From assembly GCF_032678705.1 (NCBI RefSeq), contig NZ_JAVTSS010000001.1, forward strand, positions 372,001 through 436,000: a DNA stretch of 64,000 bases, written 5' to 3'. This document shows, in pieces, positions 42,336 through 50,606 of the stretch (position 1 is its first letter; each line of letters opens with the position of its first letter). Origin of the DNA: Pedobacter frigiditerrae (lineage in GTDB: Bacteria > Bacteroidota > Bacteroidia > Sphingobacteriales > Sphingobacteriaceae). Both the position numbers and the translations under genes were made by a program. The notes below the pieces were generated by a model that had not been told where the DNA came from, made no database searches, and saw only the letters and a list, made by a program, of their open reading frames with translations.

Positions 42336-43757
42336 ATGGCTAATACAGCAAACGAAACAAGTTTCTTTCAAGATGTTTGTAAGAACTTTGATAGTGCCGC
42401 ACAATTTACCAACCATCCAGAAGGTTTATTGGCTCAAATAAAAGCATGTAACAGTGTATACCGTTTTCAATTTCCTATCCGCAGAGGAAACGGTTTCGAA
42501 GTAATTGATGCATGGCGTGTAGAACACTCGCATCACATGAGCCCAACAAAAGGTGGTATTCGCTACAGCGAAATGGTTAACGAAGACGAAGTAATGGCAC
42601 TTGCAGCATTAATGACTTACAAGTGTGCCATCGTAAATGTTCCTTTTGGTGGTGCCAAAGGCGGAATTTGCATCAATCCAAAAAACTATACTGTTGCCGA
42701 GTTAGAAACAATTACTCGTCGTTATACAACAGAATTAATTAAAAAGAACTTCATTGGTCCTGGTATCGATGTTCCTGCTCCTGATTATGGGTCTGGTGAA
42801 CGTGAAATGAGTTGGATTGCAGATACTTATATGACTATGAATCCTGGTCAATTAGATGCATTAGGTTGTGTAACTGGTAAACCAATTGCCTTACACGGTA
42901 TTCGTGGTAGAAAAGAAGCAACTGGTCGTGGTGTAGCTTACGCTGTACGTGAATGTGTTTCATTTGCAGAAGATATGGCAAAAGTTGGTTTAACAGCTGG
43001 TTTAGAAGGTAAAAGAGTAATTGTACAAGGTTTAGGTAATGTAGGTTATCACTCGGCTAAATTCTTGGCAGAATTCGGTGCTACCATTGTTGGTATCTGC
43101 GAATTCGAAGGTGCTATCTACAATGCAAATGGATTAAATATCGATGAAGTTTTTGCACATCGTAAAAATACTGGTTCTATTTTAGATTTTGAAGGAGCAA
43201 CAAGCTTTAAAAACTCTATGGAAGGTTTAGAGCAAGATTGCGATATCTTAGTTCCAGCGGCATTAGAGAACCAAATTACAAAAGAAAACATCCGTAATAT
43301 TAAAGCGAAAATCATTGCTGAAGGTGCAAACGGACCAACAACTCCAGAAGCTGAAGAGATTTTTACAGAAATGGGCGGAATGATTATTCCCGATATGTAT
43401 TGTAACGCTGGTGGGGTAACTGTTTCTTATTTCGAATGGTTAAAAAACCTTTCTCACGTAGCTTTTGGTCGTATGGAAAGTCGTTATGCTGAAAACTCTA
43501 ACGCTAATTTGATTAACACTCTGGAAAGCTTAACAGGGAAAACCATTCCTGCCGAAAACCGTTTAATGATTGTTAAAGGTGCATCTGAAATGGAATTGGT
43601 AAACTCTGGTTTAGAGGACACAATGATTCACTCTTATCGTGAAATCAGGGAGACTTGGCTTAACAAACCAGAGGTTAAAACTTTAAGAACTGCAGCTTTT
43701 GTAAATTCAATTGATAAAATTGCTGTTTCTTATATGAATTTAGGTGTTTGGCCATAA
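42336..43757 (+). CDS. Glu/Leu/Phe/Val dehydrogenase (glutamate type)
   Basis: A 473-residue amino-acid dehydrogenase of the GDH superfamily. The substrate region has [19 protein letters not shown], the catalytic Lys block [10 protein letters not shown] and the Asp block [14 protein letters not shown]; the coenzyme domain has [14 protein letters not shown] (GxGxxG). It interconverts glutamate and 2-oxoglutarate with NAD(P). The length is somewhat above the 420-450 of many GDHs because of C-terminal additions. It is a single gene with a strong terminator. The glutamate preference is by overall similarity; leucine or valine are less likely. Confidence 0.88.
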   Translation: MANTANETSFFQDVCKNFDSAAQFTNHPEGLLAQIKACNSVYRFQFPIRRGNGFEVIDAWRVEHSHHMSPTKGGIRYSEMVNEDEVMALAALMTYKCAIVNVPFGGAKGGICINPKNYTVAELETITRRYTTELIKKNFIGPGIDVPAPDYGSGEREMSWIADTYMTMNPGQLDALGCVTGKPIALHGIRGRKEATGRGVAYAVRECVSFAEDMAKVGLTAGLEGKRVIVQGLGNVGYHSAKFLAEFGATIVGICEFEGAIYNANGLNIDEVFAHRKNTGSILDFEGATSFKNSMEGLEQDCDILVPAALENQITKENIRNIKAKIIAEGANGPTTPEAEEIFTEMGGMIIPDMYCNAGGVTVSYFEWLKNLSHVAFGRMESRYAENSNANLINTLESLTGKTIPAENRLMIVKGASEMELVNSGLEDTMIHSYREIRETWLNKPEVKTLRTAAFVNSIDKIAVSYMNLGVWP

Positions 43758-43766
43758 ATTGTTTTT

Positions 43767-43790
43767 GTCATCCTGAGCTTGTCGAAGGAA
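43767..43790. repeat. REP-like motif TCATCCTGAGCTTGTCGAAGG
   Basis: A copy of the TCATCCTGAGC...GTCGAAGGA motif between the dehydrogenase stop and its terminator. Confidence 0.7.
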
Positions 43791-43799
43791 TAATAAATA

Positions 43800-43830
43800 A
43801 AATCCCTGCAGTTTTTAATTGCAGGGATTT
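43800..43830 (+). terminator. Intrinsic terminator after glutamate dehydrogenase
   Basis: Stem AAATCCCTGCA (43800-43810) with TGCAGGGATTT (43820-43830), nine-base loop, followed by TTTG; a T-run makes it a classical terminator. Confidence 0.9.
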
Positions 43831-43834
43831 TTTG

Positions 43835-44120
43835 TTTGAAAAGCAAATACAGTATTTCATTGGTTAAAGCAGTCCCGCTTTGCGTTGCAAGTCCTCATCT
43901 CGTTCCTTAATTTCGGGCTTTACACTGCAATCGGGTTTAGAAAACGCAGGTTCTTGCAGCTATGACCGGTTTCCTTTGTACAGGCTTATTTAAATAGCCC
44001 AATCCCGATATTTATCGGGATAAGCGACATCCTTTTTTTTCATTCTGAGCTTTTCGAAGTACAAAAAAGATACAGCGGAATTTGGACTATGTTAACAGTA
44101 TCATTGCAATTGCGCTTCAA
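43835..44120 (+). repeat. Family A repeat, copy 7, with a facing partial copy
   Basis: Forward copy 43835-43940: TTTGAAAAGCAAATACAGT, GCAGTCCCGCTTTGCGTTGCA and ATCGGGTTTAG (the middle shown in part). A hairpin ATCCCGATA/TATCGGGAT lies at 44002-44021, a CATTCTGAGCTTTTCGAAG motif at 44041-44059, and the far end GCAATTGCGCTTCAAAAAC (44103-44121) looks like an inverted left edge. So two arms face each other across about 285 bases between convergent genes. Confidence 0.65.
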
Positions 44121-44123
44121 AAA

Positions 44124-44765
44124 CTAATCTTTCGAACCAAAAATATAACTGATGTTAAAAGTTGTATTCCCAGTTTTCAATTTTGGGTCATTTGGTGTAG
44201 GGCTTAAATCTGCAATTCCAGCTTCATATCTAAAATGGAAACCTAAAGTTTTAGACATGGTAAATCCAATTTTTGCGCTTGCTCCATAATCTAATGCTTT
44301 AAAGCTGTCTGTAGCAGCATTGCCAATTTTAAAATCTCCTTTAGAACTGGTGCCATCAAAGTTTTTAGCAGTGTAATTTGCGCTTGTTAAATAACCAACA
44401 AATACGCCTAAACCCAAGTCAAAATCAAATTCATCAGAAACTTCGAAGCTGCGCATAACTGGTAATGAAAATTGAACATACTTTAAACGGTTCTGATACT
44501 TCATTACTGGATTATTACTACCTATAAATATTTCGGTATACAAAGTTGCACCTTTTATGGTGTACGATAATTCAGGCTGGATAGCAAAGTTTTCTCCAAA
44601 ATTATGGTTGTAAAATAATCCACCATTAAACCCAAACATAGATTTTCTGTCGGCATTAGAAGTGTAACTGTACTTGGCCATATTACCCCCTGCGGTAATC
44701 CCCACTTGTGCTTTTGCTAAAGTGATACTTGATGTAAATAAGAGTGTTAATAAAATTTTCTTCAT
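44124..44765 (-). CDS. Outer-membrane beta-barrel (porin family) protein
   Basis: A 213-residue exported protein from the ATG at 44765, with signal peptide KKILLTLLFTSSITLAKA before Q. A longer frame to 44852 runs into the upstream gene and is rejected. The mature part begins VGITAGGNMAKYSYTSNADR and continues with amphipathic strands such as NFAIQPELSYTIKGATLY, ending NTTFNISYIFGSKD, as in PorT-like barrels. It lies 11 bases downstream of a five-helix membrane protein gene on the same strand, so both may be one unit. Its ligand is unknown. Confidence 0.8.
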   Translation of the reverse strand: MKKILLTLLFTSSITLAKAQVGITAGGNMAKYSYTSNADRKSMFGFNGGLFYNHNFGENFAIQPELSYTIKGATLYTEIFIGSNNPVMKYQNRLKYVQFSLPVMRSFEVSDEFDFDLGLGVFVGYLTSANYTAKNFDGTSSKGDFKIGNAATDSFKALDYGASAKIGFTMSKTLGFHFRYEAGIADLSPTPNDPKLKTGNTTFNISYIFGSKD

Positions 44766-44776
44766 GAGATGAATAA

Positions 44777-45232
44777 TTAAATGATATGAAAAACAACATT
44801 TAATTGCAAAGTAATAGCAATGCAAAGACATAAAACCCAACCGAAATACCATTTTAAACTAATGCGGGTTTTAATAACTGCTTTGAAATATAAAAACAAC
44901 ATTACAACAACGCATAAAACAAGCGCAAACAAAAACTGATTTGCATTTGAAATGGGTAAGTAAGCCATTAGATAATAAGAAAGCAATAGGGCAGAACCTA
45001 TAAAACAGACAAAACTTATCCGTCTAATAAATTCGAATTTCTTTTTGCCTAGAAAAAGTAAAGCTGCTAAAATCTGAATTCCCCATTTGGCGCCAGCAAT
45101 ACTGCCAGATAATAACATTTGCTGCATATTTTCATAAAGAACATACTTTTGGCCAATAAACCAACCTGTAATTAACGTTGATATTAAAAAATAAAGAAAC
45201 GTTAAGCTGATGTCTTTTTCTGTGTTTTGCAT
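44777..45232 (-). CDS. Five-helix membrane protein, unknown
   Basis: A 151-residue hydrophobic protein with about five helices (residues 10-28, 45-62, 70-88, 95-113, 124-148) and short polar loops. I recognise no family. It precedes the beta-barrel gene on the same strand by 11 bases. The first residues MQNTEKDISLTF suggest a cytosolic N-terminus. No catalytic motif is visible. The coding call rests on its good ATG and length. Confidence 0.6.
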   Translation of the reverse strand: MQNTEKDISLTFLYFLISTLITGWFIGQKYVLYENMQQMLLSGSIAGAKWGIQILAALLFLGKKKFEFIRRISFVCFIGSALLLSYYLMAYLPISNANQFLFALVLCVVVMLFLYFKAVIKTRISLKWYFGWVLCLCIAITLQLNVVFHII

Positions 45233-45389
45233 TTAAACTGCTTGTTCATCAAAAATAGTTTGACAATCGCATAACTTATATACCTTGTACTGGGTATTTT
45301 AAACCCTGTCAAAGTAATTGTTATTTAGTAATGACAATCTTTAAAAACAAAGAATCATTGCATTGCGTATATTGTACAAAAGGATTTTT

Positions 45390-46031
45390 ATGAAATATAT
45401 ATTTGGAATTTTAATTGCAGCATTGGCGTTTTCATCTTGTAGCAGTGGGGGCGAGCAAAAAAAAGCAGCATTGCCAAAACCTAATGCTAAGGAACAAGTT
45501 GCTGTTTTTGCAGGTGGCTGTTTCTGGGGGCTTCAAGAAGGCTTTTCAGAACTAAAAGGAGTTTCGAAGGCAACTAGCGGTTATGCAGGTGGAACAAAAG
45601 ATAATCCGACTTACGAAGAAGTTAGCGCAGATAGAACTGGTCACGCAGAGTCGGTTCAAATCATTTATAATCCAAGTATAATTAGCTTTAGTCAGTTGTT
45701 GGAAGCATTTTTTGTCATGCATGACCCAACCCAATTAAACAGGCAAGGTCCAGATTTTGGCACCAGTTATCGCTCTGTTGCTTTTTACAGCAATGAATCA
45801 GAAAAGAAACAGATTGAGGCAGCCATTCTTAAATACAATAGGGCAAAATTGCATAGCGATGCAGTGGTTACTGAAGTAAAGCCTCTCGAAAAGTTTTACC
45901 CCGCAGAAGAATATCATCAAAATTATTATCGCCTACACCCAGATGAAGGCTATATTACTAATGTTTGCGGACCAAAAGTTCAAAAACTTCGTGCAGCATT
46001 GCCGCAACTTCTTCAAGATGAATATAAGTAA
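45390..46031 (+). CDS. msrA: Peptide-methionine (S)-S-oxide reductase, lipoprotein form
   Basis: A 213-residue MsrA. The catalytic Cys is in AGGCFWGLQEGF and the later blocks TSGYAGGTKDNPTYEEVSADRTGHAE (shown in part as TSGYAGGTKDNPTYEEV) and FGTSYRSVAFYS are all typical. It reduces the S-form of methionine sulfoxide. A lipobox LAFSSCSS after a hydrophobic leader shows it is an envelope lipoprotein, so it guards periplasmic or surface proteins rather than the cytosol. The ATG at 45390 begins the leader; nine extra residues from a TTG at 45363 are not needed. A long hairpin follows the stop. Confidence 0.93.
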   Translation: MKYIFGILIAALAFSSCSSGGEQKKAALPKPNAKEQVAVFAGGCFWGLQEGFSELKGVSKATSGYAGGTKDNPTYEEVSADRTGHAESVQIIYNPSIISFSQLLEAFFVMHDPTQLNRQGPDFGTSYRSVAFYSNESEKKQIEAAILKYNRAKLHSDAVVTEVKPLEKFYPAEEYHQNYYRLHPDEGYITNVCGPKVQKLRAALPQLLQDEYK

Positions 46032-46043
46032 AAGTGTTCATTT

Positions 46044-46105
46044 GTTCAGTGGTTCATTCGTTCATTAGTAGTCATACGTCCCAATGAACTAATGAACCAT
46101 TGAAC
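46044..46105 (+). terminator. Long imperfect hairpin after msrA
   Basis: A 23-base arm (46044-46066; GTTCAGTGGTTCATTCG then TTCATT) pairs with 46083-46105 at 20 of 23 positions, with a 16-base loop. It is made of permuted GTTCATT words like other intergenic word repeats. It could terminate or stabilise the msrA message; only a short T-run (CTTTAATAG) follows. Confidence 0.5.
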
Positions 46106-46184
46106 CTTTAATAGAGAACTATCAATTAATTGTCAAGATGCGCATTAGAGAAGCCCCAAAATGCCTTAGCTAAGCCTAATTTTT

Positions 46185-46192
46185 TATCTTTG
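46185..46192 (+). promoter_or_regulatory. TAnnTTTG -7 box of ccmE
   Basis: TATCTTTG, 28 bases before the ATG at 46221, giving a leader of about 22 bases. Confidence 0.6.
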
Positions 46193-46220
46193 TGGTCTAG
46201 ATTTTTAATTTAAAACCTAC

Positions 46221-46637
46221 ATGAGAAAAAGTGCTATTATCGGTTTAATTACAATTGCCATTTGTATTGGCTTTTTGGTAAGCTTAAACGCAGAGACAGA
46301 TACCTATTCTAATTTTAACGAGGCATCATCTTCAAATAAAGAAGAACACGTAATTGGACATTGGGAGAAAACCAAAGGCACACATTACGATGCGATAAAG
46401 GATCCAAATCATTTTGCTTTTTATATGAAAGATGAAAAGGGCGATGTAAAGAAAGTAGTTTTAAATGGTACAAAACCTCAAGATTTTGAGCGTTCTGAGA
46501 AATTGGTTGTTATTGGCAAAATGGAAAATGAAACCTTTCGTGCCTCTAAAATATTAATGAAATGCCCTTCTAAATACAATGATGAAATGGTTGAAGTAAG
46601 CCAAGACGGTCAGGTTAAACAATACAAAAAATCTTAA
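46221..46637 (+). CDS. ccmE: Heme chaperone CcmE, Cys-type
   Basis: A 138-residue single-helix anchored periplasmic protein (helix 5-22) with an OB-type beta-barrel (45-120). CcmE binds heme covalently and delivers it to CcmF. The heme site of classical CcmE is H-x3-Y; here the corresponding block reads ILMKCPSKYNDE, that is Cys-x3-Tyr, the variant known from organisms with the modified system lacking CcmH. The block VIGHWEKTKGTHYD near the N-terminus holds other histidines. Its stop overlaps the ccmF start (TAATG). It is separated from ccmB-ccmC by 4 kb. Confidence 0.9.
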   Translation: MRKSAIIGLITIAICIGFLVSLNAETDTYSNFNEASSSNKEEHVIGHWEKTKGTHYDAIKDPNHFAFYMKDEKGDVKKVVLNGTKPQDFERSEKLVVIGKMENETFRASKILMKCPSKYNDEMVEVSQDGQVKQYKKS

Positions 46638-49102
46638 TGGATATTCAATTTATAGGAGAAAACCTCCTTCCTGGTAAAATAGGGCAATTTTTTATAGTGC
46701 TCTCTTTTGCAGCATCGCTATTATCTACTATCGCTTATTTCTTCGCTGTTAAAAATAAAGACGAACAAGATAAATCTTGGACTAAACTAGGTCGCATAAG
46801 TTTTTTGGTAAACTTGGTTTCGATTATTGGTATTGGTTCAACGCTGTTTTATCTAATCTTAAATCATTATAACGAATACAATTACGTTTATGCTCACTCT
46901 TCTAAAGAATTGCCAGTTTATTACATCGTTTCTGCTTTTTGGGAAGGACAAGAAGGAAGTTTTTGGCTTTGGGCATTTTGGCAATCTATTTTAGGGACAA
47001 TTCTAATTTGGAAAGGGAAAACTTGGGAGAATGGCGTAATGACTGTTATCGCTTTTTCGCAAGTGTTTTTAACCTCTATGTTGTTGGGTGTTGAAATTTT
47101 TGGGCAAAGAATTGGTAGTTCGCCATTTATCCTGTTAAGAGATGCTGTTGATTTAAAATCAATGGCGCCAGTGGTTTTTGCAGACCCAGAAAATTTTAAA
47201 AACTATTTGAAGTTTATTGTAGATGGTAAAGGTTTAAATCCATTGTTACAAAACTATTGGATGGTTATACATCCACCAACCTTGTTTTTAGGTTTTGCAA
47301 GTATGGTAGTGCCTTTTGCTTATGGTATTACGGCTTTATGGACCAGACGTTATAAAGATTGGGTTAAACCTGTATTACCTTGGACATTATTTGCCGTAAT
47401 GATTTTAGGAACGGGTATTATTATGGGCTCGTTTTGGGCTTATGAGGCGCTTAACTTTGGTGGTTTTTGGGCTTGGGACCCTGTAGAAAATGCTTCTATT
47501 ATTCCTTGGTTAACTTTAATTGCAGGTGTACACGTTTTAATAGCTTACAAAAACACTGGTCACGCATTTTTTACCGCGATGGCTTTAATGTTAATGAGTT
47601 TCATTTTGGTGCTTTATGCTTCCTTTTTAACAAGAAGTGGTATTTTGGGCGATACTTCTGTGCACTCGTTTACAGATTTAGGAATGTTTGGCCACCTAAT
47701 AGCATACATCTTAGCATTTGTTATCATTAGTGTCTATTTTATTGCCACAAGGTGGAATGAATTACCAATAACCCATAAGGATGAAGAAACTTATTCTCGT
47801 GAATTTTGGATGTTTATTGGTGCTTTGGTTGTAACGGTTGCTTGTTTGCAAGTAATTGTCACAACATCTTATCCTGTATTTAATAAGATTTTTGGCACCT
47901 CCAAACTGATAAGTAATCCAATTGAATATTATAACAAATGGCAATCTGGTTTTGCATTTTTAGTCACGTTAATTTCTGGGTTTTCTCAATACTTAAAATA
48001 TAAAAGAACAGACCCTCGTCGTTTTTACAGCAGTTTAATCTCATCAATTGTATTCAGCTTAGTTTTAACAGCATTGTTCGTATACTTTACAAAAGTGTAT
48101 ACCAATTTAATGTTTATTCTCTTGACGTTTAGCTGTCTGTTTGCCGTATTATCTAATGCAAGATTGTTAACGGGAATTTTTAGCTCAAAAGGAAGTAAGT
48201 TGGCTGGTTCGGCAATTGCACACATCGGCTTTGCCATTTTATTGTTAGGTGCATTGGTTGCCGCGGCTACGAGTAAGGTTGTTTCAATTAATGCCACAAA
48301 TCAAATAGATGTTAGGGATTTCGAAAAAAATCAAAAGCCTGGCGAAAATATCATGCTATTTAAAAACGAGCCTAAAAAGATGGGCAAGTATACAGTAACT
48401 TACATCAGTGATACTACGATAGCTCCAAATACAATTTATACGCTTAATTTTAAAGTTATTGATGCAGCTGGCAAGGTGAAGGAAGAATTTGAGGTAAATC
48501 CAAATGTTCAGCAAAATGAAAAAATGGGTTTAATATCTTCTCCAGACACTAAGCATTATTTAACTTCTGATATCTACACACACATGACCAGTGTTAAGGC
48601 TAATGAAGAAGAACATGGCGACCATGAAGGGCATGCGGAGGAAGAAAATTTTAAAGCACCAAGAATAGTTACGCTAGCTGTTGGTGATACAATTCATACA
48701 AGCAGTGGTGTTTTAACGGTTAACCCGATAAATAGAAATCCGGTAGTAAAACATTTAAAATTAGCACCAAGCGACTTAGCTATAGGCCTGCCATTAGTGG
48801 TTGATGTGAGTGGTAAAATCTATAAAGCCGAACCATTATTTTTGGTAAAAGGAAATAACACATTTGACTTTGCCAGAAATATTGAAGAACTGGGCTTAAG
48901 ATTAAGGTTTACAAAAGTACTTCCTGACCAAAATAAATTTGAAGTACAGGTATATGAAAAACCACAACAAGCTAAAGATTGGGTTGTATTTAAATCTATC
49001 GAGTTTCCACTCATCAATTTGTATTGGGTTGGTACGATTATAATGGTTGTGGGTTTCTTAATCTCTATTTTCAGAAGAAAAAAAGAACTCAAAACGAGCT
49101 AA
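46637..49102 (+). CDS. ccmF: Cytochrome c heme lyase CcmF
   Basis: An 821-residue protein with about 14 hydrophobic helices. The WWD heme loop reads FGGFWAWDPVENASIIPW, and a second conserved block WEGQEGSFWLWAFWQS precedes it. CcmF takes heme from CcmE and attaches it to apocytochrome c. A periplasmic C-terminal part (about 560-790) carries an unusual His/Glu-rich patch, EEEHGDHEGHAEEE (about 655-670). The start overlaps the ccmE stop and the end overlaps the DUF2520 gene start (both TAATG), so three genes are coupled. The length exceeds the about 650 of E. coli CcmF because of that C-terminal domain. Confidence 0.93.
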   Translation: MDIQFIGENLLPGKIGQFFIVLSFAASLLSTIAYFFAVKNKDEQDKSWTKLGRISFLVNLVSIIGIGSTLFYLILNHYNEYNYVYAHSSKELPVYYIVSAFWEGQEGSFWLWAFWQSILGTILIWKGKTWENGVMTVIAFSQVFLTSMLLGVEIFGQRIGSSPFILLRDAVDLKSMAPVVFADPENFKNYLKFIVDGKGLNPLLQNYWMVIHPPTLFLGFASMVVPFAYGITALWTRRYKDWVKPVLPWTLFAVMILGTGIIMGSFWAYEALNFGGFWAWDPVENASIIPWLTLIAGVHVLIAYKNTGHAFFTAMALMLMSFILVLYASFLTRSGILGDTSVHSFTDLGMFGHLIAYILAFVIISVYFIATRWNELPITHKDEETYSREFWMFIGALVVTVACLQVIVTTSYPVFNKIFGTSKLISNPIEYYNKWQSGFAFLVTLISGFSQYLKYKRTDPRRFYSSLISSIVFSLVLTALFVYFTKVYTNLMFILLTFSCLFAVLSNARLLTGIFSSKGSKLAGSAIAHIGFAILLLGALVAAATSKVVSINATNQIDVRDFEKNQKPGENIMLFKNEPKKMGKYTVTYISDTTIAPNTIYTLNFKVIDAAGKVKEEFEVNPNVQQNEKMGLISSPDTKHYLTSDIYTHMTSVKANEEEHGDHEGHAEEENFKAPRIVTLAVGDTIHTSSGVLTVNPINRNPVVKHLKLAPSDLAIGLPLVVDVSGKIYKAEPLFLVKGNNTFDFARNIEELGLRLRFTKVLPDQNKFEVQVYEKPQQAKDWVVFKSIEFPLINLYWVGTIIMVVGFLISIFRRKKELKTS

Positions 49103-49863
49103 TGAAGGTTGTTGTTATAGGAGCTGGAAACGTTGCTACACATCTTGCTACAGCAATATCCGCTGCAAATGTGCAAGTAACGCAAGTATGGTCTTATCAC
49201 AATGAAAATGCGGAAACTTTAGCTGCCGAGCTTAATGCAAAGGCAATAGTTAATTTAAGCGAGATAGACTTAGATGCTGATATTTGCCTTATTGCTATCA
49301 AGGATGATGCAATTGCTGAGATTGCCAATCAATTAAAAAAATTTAAAGGTTTAATTGCACATACTTCTGGTGCTGTTAACTTGAATGTTTTTGAAGGTGA
49401 TTTTGAAAATTACGGGGTGTTTTATCCTTTACAAACATTTTCAAAAAGTAAGGAAGTAGATTTCAAAGTTATTCCACTTTGTTTAGAAGCAAATAATAAA
49501 AACTCCTTAAATAAGCTTAAAGAGTTAGCTGATAAATTGAGTAAAAACATAGTAGAGATAAATAGCGAAAAACGTAAGATTTTACATTTGGCAGCTGTTT
49601 TTGCTTGTAATTTCACCAATCATTTATATGCTTTGGCGGAAGAAATTTTAAAAGCTAATCAACTGGAATTTGATATTTTAAGACCTCTAATTGCTGAAAC
49701 GGCTGTTAAGGTTCAAAATGCATTTCCACTAGATGTGCAAACTGGACCAGCAATTAGAAACGATGAACTAACATTAATTAAGCACCAAGAATTGTTGCTA
49801 CAACAGCCACAGTTGTTAGATATATATAAAACATTAAGTGATAGCATTAAAAAAACCAAATAA
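49102..49863 (+). CDS. Rossmann-like / DUF2520 protein
   Basis: A 253-residue NAD(P)-binding protein from the ATG at 49102. The dinucleotide site is VVVIGAGNVATHLATA (GxGxxA) and the C-terminal half (about 130-253) fits DUF2520. It looks like a reductase of the pyrroline-5-carboxylate/ketopantoate type, but its substrate is not known. The start overlaps the ccmF stop by TAATG; a longer frame into ccmF is rejected. In many Bacteroidota this gene sits near kdsC- and maf-like genes, as here. The cytosolic location is inferred from the absence of a signal. Confidence 0.85.
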   Translation: MKVVVIGAGNVATHLATAISAANVQVTQVWSYHNENAETLAAELNAKAIVNLSEIDLDADICLIAIKDDAIAEIANQLKKFKGLIAHTSGAVNLNVFEGDFENYGVFYPLQTFSKSKEVDFKVIPLCLEANNKNSLNKLKELADKLSKNIVEINSEKRKILHLAAVFACNFTNHLYALAEEILKANQLEFDILRPLIAETAVKVQNAFPLDVQTGPAIRNDELTLIKHQELLLQQPQLLDIYKTLSDSIKKTK

Positions 49864-49887
49864 TTAGAAAATTGCGGTTTTAGCTAA

Positions 49888-49895
49888 TACCTTTG
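49888..49895 (+). promoter_or_regulatory. TAnnTTTG -7 box of the ferredoxin gene
   Basis: TACCTTTG, nine bases before the ATG at 49905. The TTG within the box (49893) is in frame but is not the start. Confidence 0.6.
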
Positions 49896-49904
49896 CAAAT
49901 AATT

Positions 49905-50237
49905 ATGAGTATTTTTAAATTAAAGATAAATTTTGAAGAAGCGGGTAAAACACCTGTTGAATTGCCAATTGCTGCCGGTGAGGATGTTTTAGATATCTGC
50001 TTAGATAATGGAATTGAATTGCAACATAACTGCGGTGGTGTGTGTGGCTGCAGTACTTGCCATATCTATGTAAATAAGGGTATGGATAATATCCAAGAAA
50101 TATCTGACAAGGAAGAGGATTTTATTGATAGAGCGGTGAGACCGAGAATTACTTCACGTTTGGCTTGTCAGTGTGTGGTTATGGATGGAGATATTGAAGT
50201 TACAATTCCAGACCAATCAGAATTTTTAGGACACTAA
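49905..50237 (+). CDS. fdx: 2Fe-2S ferredoxin of the isc type
   Basis: A 110-residue adrenodoxin-like ferredoxin. The cluster ligands are the Cys set in HNCGGVCGCSTCHIYV plus a fourth in LACQCV, in the C-x5-C-x2-C...C spacing of isc ferredoxins. It supplies electrons for Fe-S cluster building on IscU. The ATG at 49905 (MSIFKLK) is preferred to a TTG at 49893 in the promoter box. The iscX gene follows 65 bases later, which supports the isc assignment. IscS, IscU and HscB are not in the window. Confidence 0.88.
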   Translation: MSIFKLKINFEEAGKTPVELPIAAGEDVLDICLDNGIELQHNCGGVCGCSTCHIYVNKGMDNIQEISDKEEDFIDRAVRPRITSRLACQCVVMDGDIEVTIPDQSEFLGH

Positions 50238-50302
50238 ATTAAGTTTTGAGTTGGGAGTCATTAGTCCTGAGTCAGACATAACAAAACATTACAACAAAAA
50301 CT

Positions 50303-50548
50303 ATGAACAACGATAAATTTGCATTACCAATTTACTGGAACGACCACGAAGATATAGCTCAAGAACTTTATGAGAAATTTGGTGATGAATTTAACGAAGC
50401 GAAAATTTATCGCATCAGATTTACTGAATTGTTAGATTGGGTACTTTCATTACCTAACTTTAAAGGCACTCGTGAAGAAAGTAATGAAGGCCATTTAGAG
50501 CAAATCCAATCTGCTTGGGTTTATGAATGGAGAGATAACCAAGATTAA
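50303..50548 (+). CDS. iscX: Fe-S assembly protein IscX
   Basis: An 81-residue acidic protein. The blocks LPIYWNDHEDIAQELYEKF and RIRFTELLDWVLSLPNF, with the ending VYEWRDNQD (Ala-rich linker before), match IscX (YfhJ), which binds IscS and iron and tunes cluster delivery. It is longer than the about 66 residues of E. coli by N-terminal and loop additions. It follows the ferredoxin gene by 65 bases on the same strand. An inverted word-repeat (50549-50603) separates it from kdsC. Confidence 0.9.
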   Translation: MNNDKFALPIYWNDHEDIAQELYEKFGDEFNEAKIYRIRFTELLDWVLSLPNFKGTREESNEGHLEQIQSAWVYEWRDNQD

Positions 50549-50603
50549 GTTAAAAGTGGAAAGTATAAAGTGAAACCTTAACTTTCAACTTTAAACCTTT
50601 AAC
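50549..50603. repeat. Word-repeat hairpin between iscX and kdsC
   Basis: GTTAAAAGTGGAAAG and TATAAAGTG words (50549-50573) face CTTTCAACTTTAAACC and TTTAAC (50582-50603), allowing an imperfect hairpin. The style resembles other intergenic word repeats of the window. Confidence 0.5.
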
Positions 50604-50606
50604 TCT

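Noticed and set aside
44766..44852. Upstream extension of the beta-barrel gene
   Set aside because: It overlaps the preceding gene and places residues before a clear signal peptide.
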